A stretch of DNA of 64,000 nt from Biscogniauxia marginata (Eukaryota > Ascomycota > Sordariomycetes > Xylariales > Xylariaceae). Every line of letters starts with the position of its first letter. The stretch's first letter is position 1. The stretch is from NCBI GenBank assembly GCA_022695795.1, contig MU404072.1, positions 311,864 to 375,863 of the forward strand, given 5' to 3'. Under the pieces are notes generated by a model. That model searched no databases, had not been told where the DNA came from, and was given only the letters and a program-made list of their open reading frames with translations. This document shows positions 46,713-59,278 of this stretch, in pieces. The position numbers and the translations under genes were made by a program.

Positions 46713-48982
46713 TAGAGCGTTTCGTCATATAGTCTTCTTTTTTCGGAGAAGGTTATGGCTATCCGATGGCTTAGGTGAACGTTAGTAGGATAGTGCGGCT
46801 GCTACGGTAGTTGTCAGCTTATTACATGTCGAATCATCAATGCGGCACAGCGCACACTTTTTCTTGAATACAAAAATTCTCGTTATCATATCTAGGAGCA
46901 CAGCGAAGTTTGTCCCGGACCCAGTTCTTGATCGCGTACACAAATGGGACGAATAAAGTGAAAGGGGGTTACTATCTTGAACAATATATAGACCCTTTGT
47001 TCTTGCCATTAAGGAAGTAAACCTCATTGGTCCAAAGAGCTTGAATCGTAACATTAGCTCCTGACACACCTTTATATGTGCTTACCTGTTGCGTCCCAGA
47101 ATGAGGTTATTACGCTATGATAAGGGCACATATAGTCCACCTTCACCTTATATATTGTATTCGACTTTCCGGCCCCCACCTTTGAGGCCATATTTGCCCC
47201 GTAAAATTATCTTATTCAGTTACAGTACGCTACTGGTAGATAGTCTAAATGGCGTAGCAAGTAGAGTAAAATTACCAGACATTGGTGCCTTTCTTCCTTC
47301 TAAGCTAGCTAATATATCCACAGCTATAGACAATTTCACTATTTCTCTAAAGGCCCTGTCTAGGAAGTTAAACAACTGAGCTAGAATGATTCCTGTAAAT
47401 ATATTTAGACAGAAAAAAAAGAGGAAAGGAAGGAGAGAGAATGAAGAAGACGAAAGGGGTATCGATTAATTACTCATGTCATCATCTTGTACAATGAATC
47501 CATGTGGAGATGCCTACCCACCAGTTATCACTACCGTGTAGCGTGCTGTGCTAGACGAATCTACCATAACTATTTTGTGGATTATCAACGTGGCCATATA
47601 GCATGGTAGATCATGGATCACGTATATCACATTGCAAGTCTTACGCAAGGGAGGCCGGGGAAGAGATCTAGTTGTATGATATAACATGGAAGCAACAGCA
47701 GGGGAAGAATACAGCATCTTCAGCTCGATGTACAAAAAGGTAAGGAGTAGTAGGCCTACGTTAACTTTAACACGCTACATTTTTTAAAAAAAAAGTTCTA
47801 AGTGAATTTTGTACTTTAACTTCTGGCAAGGTCCTTCTTCTTGAATACATATGGACTAAGACTTATCGCGAACGCGAGGGGCCTAGTGTGCCGTAAAGGG
47901 TATGTAGTAGGTCTGAGCTAAAAAGATGATTGGCTGCAAGTCCCCTGTACTACGTACCCCTATTTCTGGGGATATCACGTGGTAGCATGCGTGCCATCCC
48001 TGAATGGTCTGGGTTAGACGTTGACGCGCAGGTAGGCGATAATTTGGTATCGCATCATTAGAAAGACGAATCAAGGTCAGTGCATGGTACATGTAACCAT
48101 TGACGGCAAGGGAATGGGCGGCATTGCATCAAGCGAGAAGGGACTTGCGTAAACGTTCCAGAATCGTCGCATAGGATTGGATAGATCAGTGCAGTGCTCA
48201 TGGAGAGTAATTCGATATAAACCGACTAGGAAGCTAACTACATCTTTACCAATTCCAATATCCATATCAGAACACCCCGGCCTGAAGAAAAGTAGTATAT
48301 ATCTAAGAAAATAGATAACTTGAGCGATACCCTGCGGACAGGAAGGCAGGTAGGTAGAGGTAGTTCAATTAAATTGAACGAATTGGTCAACTAGATGAAA
48401 AATGTAGGTAGTCCGATATCCGATGTAAGACTTCGCCAATGAGTGAGCGAAGGAAAAGGGAGAAGAAAAGCGAAAAGGGGAAGGGGGGATCCTTCTCATA
48501 TAATAATTCGAGTAAGCCTCCAACGTTATATTATCACTATGCAAAACGAGAATGCGTAAGCTAATAATATATGGAGCAAACTATACCTTCCGTGTGCGTG
48601 TAATCATCTACGAATGCCAGGCCCAAGAGTACTAGATAGTAGAGGTGTTTTGAATCGGTGTACCTAACTAACCATTTAACTTGTAAATAACGACAGAGTA
48701 AGTAGGTAGTAGTTATCTTTATATATGTAATTAAGATAATGCAATGTTAAGTTACAATACGAAATAAGCCTCCGGCCCTCGCCTCAACGGCGGTATAATA
48801 GTTTCAAACTGATCAATCATTATTTCCGTAACCCATTAAATCCTGTCTATCCATCCCATCTCATCATATTTCATATCTTCAATCAATTAATAATCCAGAC
48901 TTTTTTTTTTGTTATTACAATTCCCACCCAAACTTACAATCCCAACTTAGACATCCCTCCCATGCCAAGCTTCCTTCGTCTT
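46713..48982. other. Intergenic region, right border of the cluster
   Basis: No gene supported. A purine-rich stretch is at about 47410-47455, an A-run near 47784-47793 and a 17-bp palindrome (GTTCAATT-A-AATTGAAC) at 48363-48379. Open frames such as 47089-47379 show no domain. Confidence 0.5.
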
Positions 48983-49660
48983 TTATCGTTCTATGATGGA
49001 GTACCGCCTCGAGCTCCGATGGGGAATCACCGCATCGTAGTCGTCGACGATGTACCTCCTCGGCACCGAGTGCGGGCCGGACGCCTGGGTCTCGACGTAC
49101 TTCAGGTCACGGCCGTCTACCGTGCACGACTTCCTGCGGCTGGACACGTCGTTCTGGTAGATCTGGGGCCTCTGGCCGCGATGGTGGCCGCGGCTCCTAC
49201 CGCTGCTAGTGGTAGAGTAGTGGTAGTTGCCCCCGCCCTCCGAGAAGCTCTGCCGGCTGATGGTGGACCGGCGGGACTCGGACGTCATCCCGGTGTCCCA
49301 CTCGAACTTATGCCGCCGACTCTCACGTCCGTCTACGATCCTCTTCGCTTTGATCTGCCTCTCGCCCTTCTTGGCCCACTCTTCTTTTTCGCCGTATAGC
49401 ATGCCCTTGGGCCAGTATTTGTTGGCAAGTACCGATGCGGCGCCTATGGCGCCGAGAAAGGCCAGCGAAGACTTAACCACAGTCTTTTCCTTGGCCTCGT
49501 GGGCAGCAGAAGCTGAAATGGAAGGCGACCGACGCCGTCGACCCTGGTATGACGAGTCTACGGAGCGGCCTCGTCTGAAGGAAGATTGAGATCGAGAGCT
49601 GGATCGAGAGCTTGATCGTGAGCGTAATGTTGAAGGAGATGGAGATATGTAGCGAGGCAT
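48983..49660 (-). CDS. Small Ser/Arg-rich conserved fungal protein of unknown function
   Basis: Single exon, 225 residues. The N-terminal third is built of Ser-Arg dipeptides (RSRSSSRSSSRSQSSFRRGR), like RS domains or phospho-regulated disordered tails. The middle has one weakly hydrophobic segment, SSLAFLGAIGAASVLANKYW, followed by PKGMLYGEKEEWAKKGE; this hydrophobic-KYWPKG-GxKEEWA arrangement looks conserved in filamentous fungi, from memory of similar proteins. The C-terminus is again Arg/Ser-rich and ends YDAVIPHRSSRRYSIIER. It may be a small membrane-associated protein, but no function can be assigned. The high-GC exon and clear start support it as real. Confidence 0.72.
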   Translation of the reverse strand: MPRYISPSPSTLRSRSSSRSSSRSQSSFRRGRSVDSSYQGRRRRSPSISASAAHEAKEKTVVKSSLAFLGAIGAASVLANKYWPKGMLYGEKEEWAKKGERQIKAKRIVDGRESRRHKFEWDTGMTSESRRSTISRQSFSEGGGNYHYSTTSSGRSRGHHRGQRPQIYQNDVSSRRKSCTVDGRDLKYVETQASGPHSVPRRYIVDDYDAVIPHRSSRRYSIIER

Positions 49661-52172
49661 AATTTGCAGTGCTGCAAGGGTCTGACTTGGGAAACTGGGG
49701 ATAAACTAGTCGACAATAGCGAGCTACGTTTCAAGCACGTTGTATTGAACAGTCGTCACGTTGTATGGCCCTTAAGATGTCTTGATGGAGCCCTGGCGGC
49801 TAATTTGGCTTGGACACTTAAACTAAGTCCGCTTTGTATTGTCAGGTAGGTAGGTATGGGTATAGCTAGATCAAATGGGTCTCGGGGGGTTATAAGTAGG
49901 CAGGGATGAAGTCAACGATGAGTAGATGGCGATGACGACTCATAGAGGGCCAACGGGAAATAATGAAACGTCAAGGATTAAAACATAATAAACTAATAGA
50001 TACCGCAATTGCCGACATAATAACACGGCACCGGGATGGTACACTAGCAGCCCTGCGATGCGAAACATATCAAGTGAGGCGGAAAAACTGGAGATATGAT
50101 GAAACACAGCAGCAAGACAATACGACCCTCGAAGACAAGATCTCATACCTTCCATCTGCTTGAGCAACCCCGTGTTGAGGACTCAGGTATGACGACGTGC
50201 TCCGGTAGATCAACCAAGAGCCTCGTTCGTTGAGCGTTCGATGGCGCCATGATCAGCATTATCGAGATCTCAAAATGGCCTACTAAGGTAGCTCGAGATG
50301 GGGCACAGCATACATGATCGAATATAGGGGGTGTGGAATAAACAAATACTCGCGATTGATTAGTGCCCTCGGATGGCGACCTGGATGATCCCGAACTCTC
50401 GTTCCACACAAACACATCCCATATTGACAACGCAATAGGGTGATCCCTCTAGGTCTACGTCTCCCCGCAAACACCTGGGACTGAAAGCAGAGGTGGTTGC
50501 TGACGCGGAAGGCCGCTAAGCGTTCCCGTTGGAAGAGAGACTGATGAGCTAGACAGCCTAATCCTATGCTAAGGGGGGAAATGATGTCAAGCGTGAAACT
50601 TGGCTGCCCAAAACCTGCACTCGTCAAGCTACTCGTTGGGGACGGATGTAGGATAATGCTTGATGAAAATAAATTCTCCGGCAGTACCAAAGACGGGAGC
50701 CACCACCCCTTCAGCCTGGTCGGATAAGAAAGATGCTCCACGAAGGTAGGATGGCAAAACGAAGGTGTGTGATACAACAGATTCTGTTGATAGTCGGCTC
50801 CTGTGAGTAGCACTACTGGCATAACACGTCAACATGCTTCGTTGTCGCGGATTAGCGTCGCCGAACCACCTAAGCCGGCAGGGCTAAAGAATATGCCTCT
50901 TAGCGAACGTCATGAGCGATCTTTGAGAAGTTTGTCCACCCGTACGAGTCTGATGGTTTCTGTGGAACAAGAGCCACGATAAGGGGCCGGCTATCACCTC
51001 AGCCTTACTGATATTCTCACCCCGACTCAAGCCTGGGTTGCACGAGGAAAACTTCCTTGCCCGCTTTTAGATTAGTGAGGCTTCTCGTGGCCTCGCGAAA
51101 CAATGAGGAATGCATGCCCTAGCATAGCGCGCGCCGATATATATAGCCCAAGATGGTGATTGTAATAGTGTTCTGGTTCCGACTGCCCAGTCAAGTCGTG
51201 ATATCTGTGTAAACAAGATAAAATGCATGGTATGCGAAGCCGGAAGAAAACTCAAGGTCCGCGGTAGTGATTACACCATGCAGGATGTATGGCTTGCGGC
51301 CCATGCCTTGGCTTGATTCCGAGCTACCTATGTTGGGCGCCGAAAGGCAGCCATGTCGGTAACCGCATGCCGTACGCTCTGTCAGCCGTGATTGGATGAA
51401 CCTCGGCTTGGGCTTCTCACGGGTGGCTACCTAGATGGGGCTATACATTCGGTACCGTAGAGTTGCTCTGTGTTCCGTGGGGGTAAGCAGAAGCAGAAGC
51501 AGAAGCAGGAGATCGATCTTATCGAGGTTCGCATTGGCTCAGGGGGAGGTGTTGGACAAGATCTATCAATGAAAACCCGAATCTGCAAACATGATGGACA
51601 TGATACCATAGATGAGGAGTAAATGAGTGTTCATTTCTGACAAATGTTCTGGCAGGATTCTGGTAGGATTTCTTAAGCTGGCGGGTAATGGTGCGTGGTG
51701 GTTGTCTCGGGAGAAAGAATGGTAACCAATTGGAGAGAGGAGGATTCATACTTCCACGAATCTACAGCAAGCCACAGAAGCAGCCACTGCTGCAAAGCCG
51801 ACGGGAGAGATAAGATACGCTATCGCTCTTAGTGTAATGAGAAAAAAAAAAAAGGGTCCATGGGTTTCTTTGAATATTACGTCACCGTCACCTAGCAATA
51901 GTCTAATCTAGGTACGTACAGACACGCGAACAGACTGGAGACCCACAATTATCAATTAGCTTTAGGTTGTACCTTTTACCGACTTGCACTGGACGCGACT
52001 CAACGCGCCACAAGTCAATTCTCACCTTTAGGTACCTGAGGTACGCACTCCACGCGCTGTACATCATTGAAACTTATCTGGTTTAGGTATTTGCATCTTG
52101 CCTTGACATCTGCCACCTTGCTTGCTTCGAACTACCTTCGCTTTGATGTCTTGCTGCCCATCCTCGAATTAA
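49661..52172. other. Intergenic region
   Basis: It lies between divergent genes (49660 minus, 52173 plus) and holds both promoters. It includes an AGCAGA repeat at 51486-51509 and an A-run at 51841-51854. A minus-strand open frame at 50283-50822 (179 codons) shows no recognisable domain or exon pattern and is not called. Confidence 0.5.
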
Positions 52173-54961
52173 ATGGAGTCGCCGCCGCCGTCTACAGACC
52201 TCGCTGGAGAGTCTTTCGACTCGTCCAAGCCCTTCCAAGGTCTCGTTCTCTGCTGCACCAGCATCGAGGCCGACCAGCGTGTAAGTCGAGTCGAGGCACA
52301 GATCAGATAGACCGAATCATTACATAACTGACCTGTTTCCGTCCCCGCCATGCAGACAGAGATCGCCCAGAGGGTTACTGACATGGGCGGCGTCCACAAA
52401 TACGACTTAACACCTGATGTCACACACCTCATTGTTGGGGACTACAACACTGCCAAATACCGCCATGTCGCAAAAGAGAGGCCCGACATCAAGCCTATGG
52501 CTGCCGGCTGGGTCGAAGCTGTGCGGATACTGTGGTTAGAAGACAGGGAGATGGACTTCGCCGCGCTGGAAAACGAGTGGCGCCTGCGAACCTTGGAAGC
52601 CAGCGGTGGAATACCGAACAGTCCCATCCCGCAAGAACGAGAAAGAACCAAACTGGTCTGTTGTCTGACGGGATTCGAGGATAGTATGTCAACCAAGTGC
52701 TATCATACCTGAACTGGTAGCTGACGGCCATAGACGAAATACGCACCATGATCGAGGACAAGGTCACGAACAACGGCGGCGAGTTCACCCCTGACCTCTC
52801 TAGAAGAGTTACGCACCTGATCGCATGCAGGCCCGACGGGAAGAAGTACCAGGCCGCAAGACGGTGGGGGATATGTACCGTTTCCATCGAATGGTTGCAC
52901 GACAGCGTCGAGCGAGGCATGATCCTCAACGAAGAATGTTACGATCCCACTCTGGCTCCCGAAGAACGAGGGAAGGGCGCTTGGACCAGAAGGGAGCTTA
53001 GACGAGTTTCCACCGGTAAACGATTGCGAGATAGCAGCACCCCTGCGCCAGAAGTTGGAAGAAGGAAGCTGAGGAAGACGGCGAGCATGAAGCTCAGCCA
53101 CCAGAGGGACAATCTCTGGGGTGATATCTTGGTAAACCAATCGTCCATCGACCTATCAAAACCAAATCTCGACGAACGAGCGCAGAGCGTCCCCGACGTT
53201 CCTGCGGCCGAATCAATAATACCTGCTGTAGAGACTGCACCCCCGACAATACAGCTAGACAATGTCGATCCTCAGGTGCATCGTGAAGGAGTCTTTGCAC
53301 AGTGCCGGTTTTGTGTCTATGGCTTTCCTAAACTCAGGGAGAATCTTGTGTGTGCGCATCTCAGCTCGCATGGCGGCCAGTTATCATCGTCATTAGAAGA
53401 TGTCGCATCACTTAGACACGCCGAGCCCTTAGAATGTCGCTATCTTGTTGTCCCGCAGGCATCTCAACCAGATACCCACCCGCAACTTCCAGAGGGAGTT
53501 CACATCGTCACCGAGTTTTTCATTGAGCGATGTATACACAACAAGACACTATTTTCGCCCAATGAGCATGTTTTAGGACAGCCATTTCCGCGGTTTCCTA
53601 TCGATGGGTTCCAGAATTTAATAATATGTACGACTGGCTTCAAGAACGAGCAGTTGAACCAAATGGAGAAGACGATTACACAACTTGGGGCTAAATACTC
53701 TGAAAGGTTTAATTCCCAAAGCTCGCTACTTGTTTGCCCAGCGCTCCAGGACGTGAGGAAACAGAAGCTCGACTTCGCGATCCTATCCAATATTCCGGTT
53801 GTCGAGGCTGAATGGCTGTGGCAATGCATTACAACAGGCTGTCTGGTACCATGGGACAAGTTTTTATTCAAAGAACTAGGCCAAAAGGTCAGTACCGACT
53901 CTGAAAGTTTGAAGAAAAAGGAGAGAGAGAAGCTTCCCCGAACAAGATCAGAGCCTATGCCAAAAAGGCTAAAGCCGGTTCAGAGAGCGCAATCATCGAG
54001 AGCCGGTATCGATACTACTGCGTTTGATGACGAGACCGTAATAAACGATTCCGTACGGGGAAGACAGAACGACAGTGAATTGTACTCGCATTACGATACA
54101 GCGCCTACACATCTCGCGGAAAGTATAGACACGGGATCTGTCTCTGCACCGTTATCCGAAGCAAAATCTAACGCCCTGAATAAATCAACACCGTCACCCA
54201 ATCTCGCCCAGCCCCCACAACGCAAACTCAAACGCTTTCCCACGGGAGGCGAAGTCGGTGATTCCGACAGCGGAGAGGATTCAGACACTACAACTCGGCC
54301 ATCGAAAGAAGGTATCATTACAGCTGCTCCCGCCGCCGCGGCCGTCAGAGATGAGGAGACTGAGCGCAAGCACAAGGCGGAGCAAGTGCAAGCCGCGGAG
54401 CGCAAAAGGCTGTCGGAGCGCCTAAACTCCCTCATGTCCCATAGCGAAGCGCCGAAAACACCAGCACCGGAAGGTGGCGGCGAAGGTCTGAAGCCCTTAC
54501 CCGGAGCTGCTGGAGCCACCCGGCCACCGCAGCGCCGGAAACGCGAGGTCTTCGGCCGCGCGGCGAGCAACGTTTCAGCGGCGTCGAGCGCGAGCGCCGA
54601 CTCCTCAGGCACGAGGTCCATATCCCGCCTGGAACGTCAGGGCAGCACGACGACGGGATTTCTCCTAGATAGGATGATGATGGAGCCTGGGGGCGAGAGC
54701 GGGATGGCGGATAACAGCGCCGAGCAGCAGCCGCCGCCGCCGGCCACTCAGCTAGGCTACGATAACCCCGAAGCGAGGGAGCATCGTGCCGTCGTCATGG
54801 ACCGCATGTTGGGCCATAATGCTGACGGGAAGAGCGGCTCGGGTTCGAGCTCAAGCGTCGTCGGTGGGCAGGGGCGCAGTCAAGAGAAGTTAAGGATGGG
54901 GGACCTGAAGGGCGCGGATATGGCTGGGATCGCGGGTAGGAGGAGTATGAGGAAGAGGTGA
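52173..54961 (+). CDS. Four-BRCT scaffold protein (Rad4/Cut5/Dpb11/TopBP1 family)
   Basis: Three exons (52173-52280, 52356-52683, 52734-54961) give 887 residues; introns are 75 and 50 nt. BRCT1 is at about residues 17-110 (PFQGLVLCCTSI...VTHLIVGDY...AGWVEAVRILW), BRCT2 at about 130-225 (LVCCLTGFEDNEIRTMIE...VTHLIACRPDGKKYQAARRW...SIEWLHDSVERG), BRCT3 at about 325-425 (FAQCRFCVYGFPKLRENLV...VTEFFIERCI) and BRCT4 at about 434-525 (FQNLIICTTGFKNEQLNQME...VVEAEWLWQCITTG). The pairing (1+2, 3+4) and a long charged tail with the conserved-looking GYDNPEAREHRAVVMDRMLG fit fungal Rad4/Dpb11. Family knowledge: a nuclear scaffold that binds phosphorylated Sld3 and 9-1-1, needed for origin firing and checkpoint signalling. 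A basic stretch after BRCT2 (RRKLRKTASMK) may be a nuclear signal. Confidence 0.92.
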
Positions 54962-56568
54962 GATCAGTAAAGCTCAAGTTTCTTGTGACAATAAAAAGAA
55001 ATACCCTGGGTTTTTGATAAATATTAAACCACCAAGTATGACGATGGGGAATATTAGGCGGTAGGTGTTAGTCGCGTTACCCATTCGGCTCCCGGGAAAA
55101 GAAAGGGAGTTAAAATATCACGTTTAAATGGAAAGGAAATGGGGGTTCACCAGAGGGGAAGCACGTGGTTATTTTATTAGATACACCAGGGAATAAGCAG
55201 CATGATATGGATACGGGGGTATACGGGAAGATAGATAGATATGCATGTATGGAAATGATACCACGCATGACTTGCGATATATCTACTCTTGTTAATATGG
55301 GGGGGAGAATATTGGTTTTGACGTGAAGTAATGGTTCTTTCGTTTTCCCCGGCCTGGGTGCGAGATGAAGACCTTAGTTTAAAGTATTAAAGTACCTAAC
55401 TAAACTATTCTATACAAGTCGTAAGTTTGTTGGTGGGTATATAGAGAGGGCAACCAACGCTTAGCGAACTTGGGCATGTATTGTTCAGGAAAGTAGCTAT
55501 TCACGAAACAAAATGTGGTAAACACACATATATACGCCTGCTACGAGCAATCCTGGTTTACTCACTCTACTTAAGTATATAGGTATGTTGGGTAAGGTAA
55601 GTAAAGAACGATCGATACCTAGGTAGTTTTCTATAAGTCTAAGGAGATGCTTGTTCTGTCAACAGGCAGTGATGAGTTAATATCCTCTACACACCTAATA
55701 CATATCCTTACACACGTACAACAGCGGAAAGGAGGGGAGGGCAAGATGCATATCCATGAGGTATATATATACAGCCCAGTACCAAAGGGAAGAAATAAGG
55801 GGTATCTAAGGTCGATGCCCGATCTATAGATAGCGAACGCCATCGTCAATCTCTCCACAAATCGACCTACCGTCATAATATCTATCATATGCATCTTTAT
55901 CCCACCCGCTAAAAACATATAATCCACATTTCCAATCACTTCGAAGGAAAAGGAAAGGAGACAGGGTTGCTCGTTCATTCGTTATTCGCATTCATGTCAT
56001 GTCATGTCTCTCTTCTCGACCTATCTAACTGCTTCCGAGAATCCATCCAAAGCCATATCTCAGAACTAGCCAACATTCAATCGTAAAAAAAAAAAGGAAA
56101 GTACCTATGTACTGTTTAAAAAAAAAAGAAATTTGAAATTTCGCCCTCCGTATAAACACGGATTTCACTGAACAAGGGGGTATAAAACGTTGTTAATAGG
56201 AAAGAAAAAGTCAAAAAAGTCAAACCAGCACCCAGTGCTACAAATAAAAGTTGGTAGAAGAAGAGAAGGGGGCGGTGGGCACATTCTTCTCAGAAGAATT
56301 TCCAACCTGAACTGGCCCCCTTTCCTGCTCTCCCCCTATCGGAATATTCACAAGACTCCCGAGTTTCACTGTTTTTAAAACTAGACAAAGGTATCCTGAG
56401 AATTCCACGTTATCGCTGATCAATAAATGATGTACCATGCTTAATAATTTCCCGTCTTAAATATCCCCCTTTGTACTCATCTTCATGATATATATCTGGC
56501 ATCATAACCAGTCCCTCAAAATAGCCCGCCCCTAGACCACCACTTTTGGGGGCATGGGTGACTACCTT
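54962..56568. other. Region between convergent genes
   Basis: It holds the 3' ends of the BRCT gene and the DUF8035-like gene. There are A-rich runs near 56083-56094 and 56117-56129 and dispersed TACCTAGGTAG-type elements near 55617. No coding frame supported. Confidence 0.5.
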
Positions 56569-59278
56569 CTACAGCCCTGCAGCAGCCTCTGCAAGCACAC
56601 TCAGTAGGCTCGCAGCCGCACCCCCGATGCCGACTGCACGCAGGGCCTCGCCCCTAGAGCTGCGCTTGCGTGAGTCTTTCTGGCGGCTATTGCTAGTGCC
56701 GCTTGCAGAGTACTCGTCTCTATCTCTATCTCTGTCGCGGCGGGAGTGGTGTCTGCTACTGCTGTGGTGGCGTTCTCGATGAGGCTCACGGTCACGACGG
56801 TCGCGGTCGCGGTCTCGGTCTCGGTACCGATCAGAGCGGTATCGCTTCTCTCGATCCCGATCCCTATCTCTGTTGCGATCCCGATCTCTATCCCTGTCTC
56901 TATCTCTGTCCCTCCGTCCGTGGCTCCGCGAGAGCGATCCGGACCCGTCATCTAGAACCTGGGGTTCGGGATCGAACCGCACGTGCGGGTCGTCATTCTT
57001 GTTCTTGAGAATGGGTTTCGGCTTCACCGTCGACGCCGGGGTAGCACCGTCCTTCCCGCCGTCTGTGCCATTCCTACTCGTCTCTTTGGGAGGCGGCACA
57101 ATGAACGGATAAGCCTTGGTCCCCTTCTCCTCACCATCGCCCTTGGTTTTACTGTCATGGCTACCAGGCCCGGAGAAGGAATTCGACGTTGAAGAGAATG
57201 AGCCTACATCATGACCCCCATCGGCACGCATACGGTGGGAGTTGGCCACGGAGGTTGATGAGGCAAAGTTGTGATGGTAGGGCTGGGATTGGGAGCGTGA
57301 GTGGTGTGACTTGGGGTATGAGCTTGAATACGAGTCTCGATCATCGGAGGATTCCGAGTACCCATCGTCATCATCGCTGGAGTCGTACAGGTCACTCTCG
57401 GAACTAGCTATACTGTCCGAGCGTCGGCGCCCGTGGTTGTCGACTACATAGCCGGGCCTATTCTTGTCCTTCTTTTCATCAATGACGTCCCAGTTGCGGT
57501 ACTTGTCAGGGTGATATCTATCCTCCGGCTTCCTCTCCTTCTTGAAGGTCTCGGGTCTATCCTTCCGCTCTGACTCTCTATCCCGCTCGTTCTCCCTAGG
57601 GTGAGTAGCCATAGACGACCGACGGCGCATATTCCGCACTTCAGCGCTCCGCTTCGCAAAGTCGACCACCTGCTCCCTCGTGAGCTCACCTAAGATGGCC
57701 ACAAAGTCGGGCCTGGCCTCGTACCGTACGCCCGCTTGCTCGAGAACCTCCGGTGATACCAGACTCCGACGAATGCGTGTCCATTTTGCCTCGGGTTTGA
57801 TATCCCGACCTTGGCTGTCTGGTGCAAGTCGTCCGATTCCCTGGGCCGATACTGGTTGCACTAGATCTGATGAAGGTAGAACTTGTTGCTGGGTTCCGTT
57901 GACGAAGGGTGGTGTCATGGAGTCCTGATGAAGCGTTGAAGGGGAGCTATTGTCACCCGATGCGTACCGGGGTGGGTTTGGAAGGGCGTGTCGAACAGTA
58001 GGCGGCGAAGATGCAAGGAGGGCGGGTTGTGAAGATGAAGGCGGTAAGGAATGTGTCGTTGTGGAGACGGGAAGGGCATAGTTAGGGCTCGAGAATTTTG
58101 GAGGCGGAGGTTGTTGTAAATGCATGTTCCCCATTGACAGAGCGAGGTCGGCTTCCCTCTTGTCGATAGCCATGAGATCCTGAGTCGAGATGAGTGCCAT
58201 GGAATCGGCTGAGGAATCATACTCCTCGTCCGAAGTATGTCGATCATAGGAGAGCCCTGTACCACTCCGAGCCACGCCGTGCGGAAGTATGTAGTCGTCG
58301 TTCTGCAGACGTTCCATTCTCATGGACGGGAAGAACTTCTCATTTTCGGCAACCGGGTCGTACAACTCCTTAGGGCTAAAGTCCGAGGGAGGATATGGAG
58401 TCACCTTGGGCCCGAAGTAATCCGAGGGATGGTAACTTTCAAGAAAACCACGCATCGAAGGTGTTGAACCACCATGTGCGGATAGCTGCTCGTCGACCTG
58501 GCGGATATACGCCCGTATAACATCCTACGTTTCGAGTTAGCATTTTCCCACAATATTCGAGACGGGTGTCTTAGGGGGCACCTACTTGGTTCTTACGCAA
58601 GACGTCCCTCGAGAAGCCCTCGTCTTCCAGGGCATCCCTAAACTGCTGCCAGAGCTCTTCTTCGTTGTCGCTTAGGTTTGAGTCCTTGCGCGCATATATC
58701 CGCGTCGCAATGGCGTCCACTTTGTCCTTAATGGAATCGAGGTTCGCATTACTAGTGTCGACCATCTCGCGGGACTTTGGGCGGTTGTGCAGCTGGACGG
58801 TGTCGAGGAACATGTCGATGTTGAGCTTCTGGTTTGCAAGCTTCGTATAGACTAGGGAGATCATGGCTCGTTCTTTGCTCCCCAATATGGTCCAGCCTTT
58901 GTCTCCGTCCATACGCCTGCCACCAGACTCGCCGTCGCTGCCGCTGCCAGCCGCCTTGCCCCCATATTTTTCTAGAATGGTGTCCAGCTGTTTCAGAGCG
59001 AACTCGGTGTCTTCGACGTTGTGGGTCAGCTCGCGAGCATAAACGGCGTTGTCGGCGGCGTTCATTAGCGATTCTGGATCTTCGGCCTCAACTTTGAGGT
59101 GTTTCAGCACGGTGTGTAGGTCGCGTACGATGGTTGCGATGTCTTCAAAGTCCGGGCCGGCACTGCGCGCACGCCGGTGCAACTTGCGAGCGAAGGCATC
59201 GACAGTCTCGATATCGGCGGCTGATGTATGCGGCGTCTTGTGGCCACGGCCGTGGCCGTTCATCTTGTTGCTCGTCAT
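56569..59278 (-). CDS. DUF8035-like protein with Arg-Asp repeats, function unknown
   Basis: Two exons (59278-58586, 58524-56569; intron 61 nt with GCTAAC branch site) give 882 residues. The N-terminal 230 residues are helical (VDAFARKLHRRARSAGPDFE, LHTVLKHLKVEAEDPESLMN, TEFALKQLDTILEKYG), similar to a HeLo/STAND-like N-terminal fold in many fungal proteins. The middle is Pro/Ser-rich and disordered. A compact conserved motif follows (KWTRIRRSLVSPEVLEQAGV, YEARPDFVAILGELTREQVV, DFAKRSAEVR), which I take as the DUF8035 core. The rest is highly charged, with a KP(I/L)LKNKN...VRFDPEP stretch and long alternating Arg-Asp runs near residues 760-820. The last 20 residues turn Ala/Gly/Leu-rich (GIGGAAASLLSVLAEAAAGL). 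The Arg-Asp runs resemble those of RNA-processing proteins, but no function is claimed. Confidence 0.8.

Noticed and set aside
47089..47379. 96-codon plus-strand frame
   Set aside because: No domain or motif, no amyloid repeat, and it lies in AT-rich intergenic DNA.
50283..50835. Minus-strand frames of 68 and 179 codons
   Set aside because: No recognisable domain, no splice pattern, composition like non-coding DNA.
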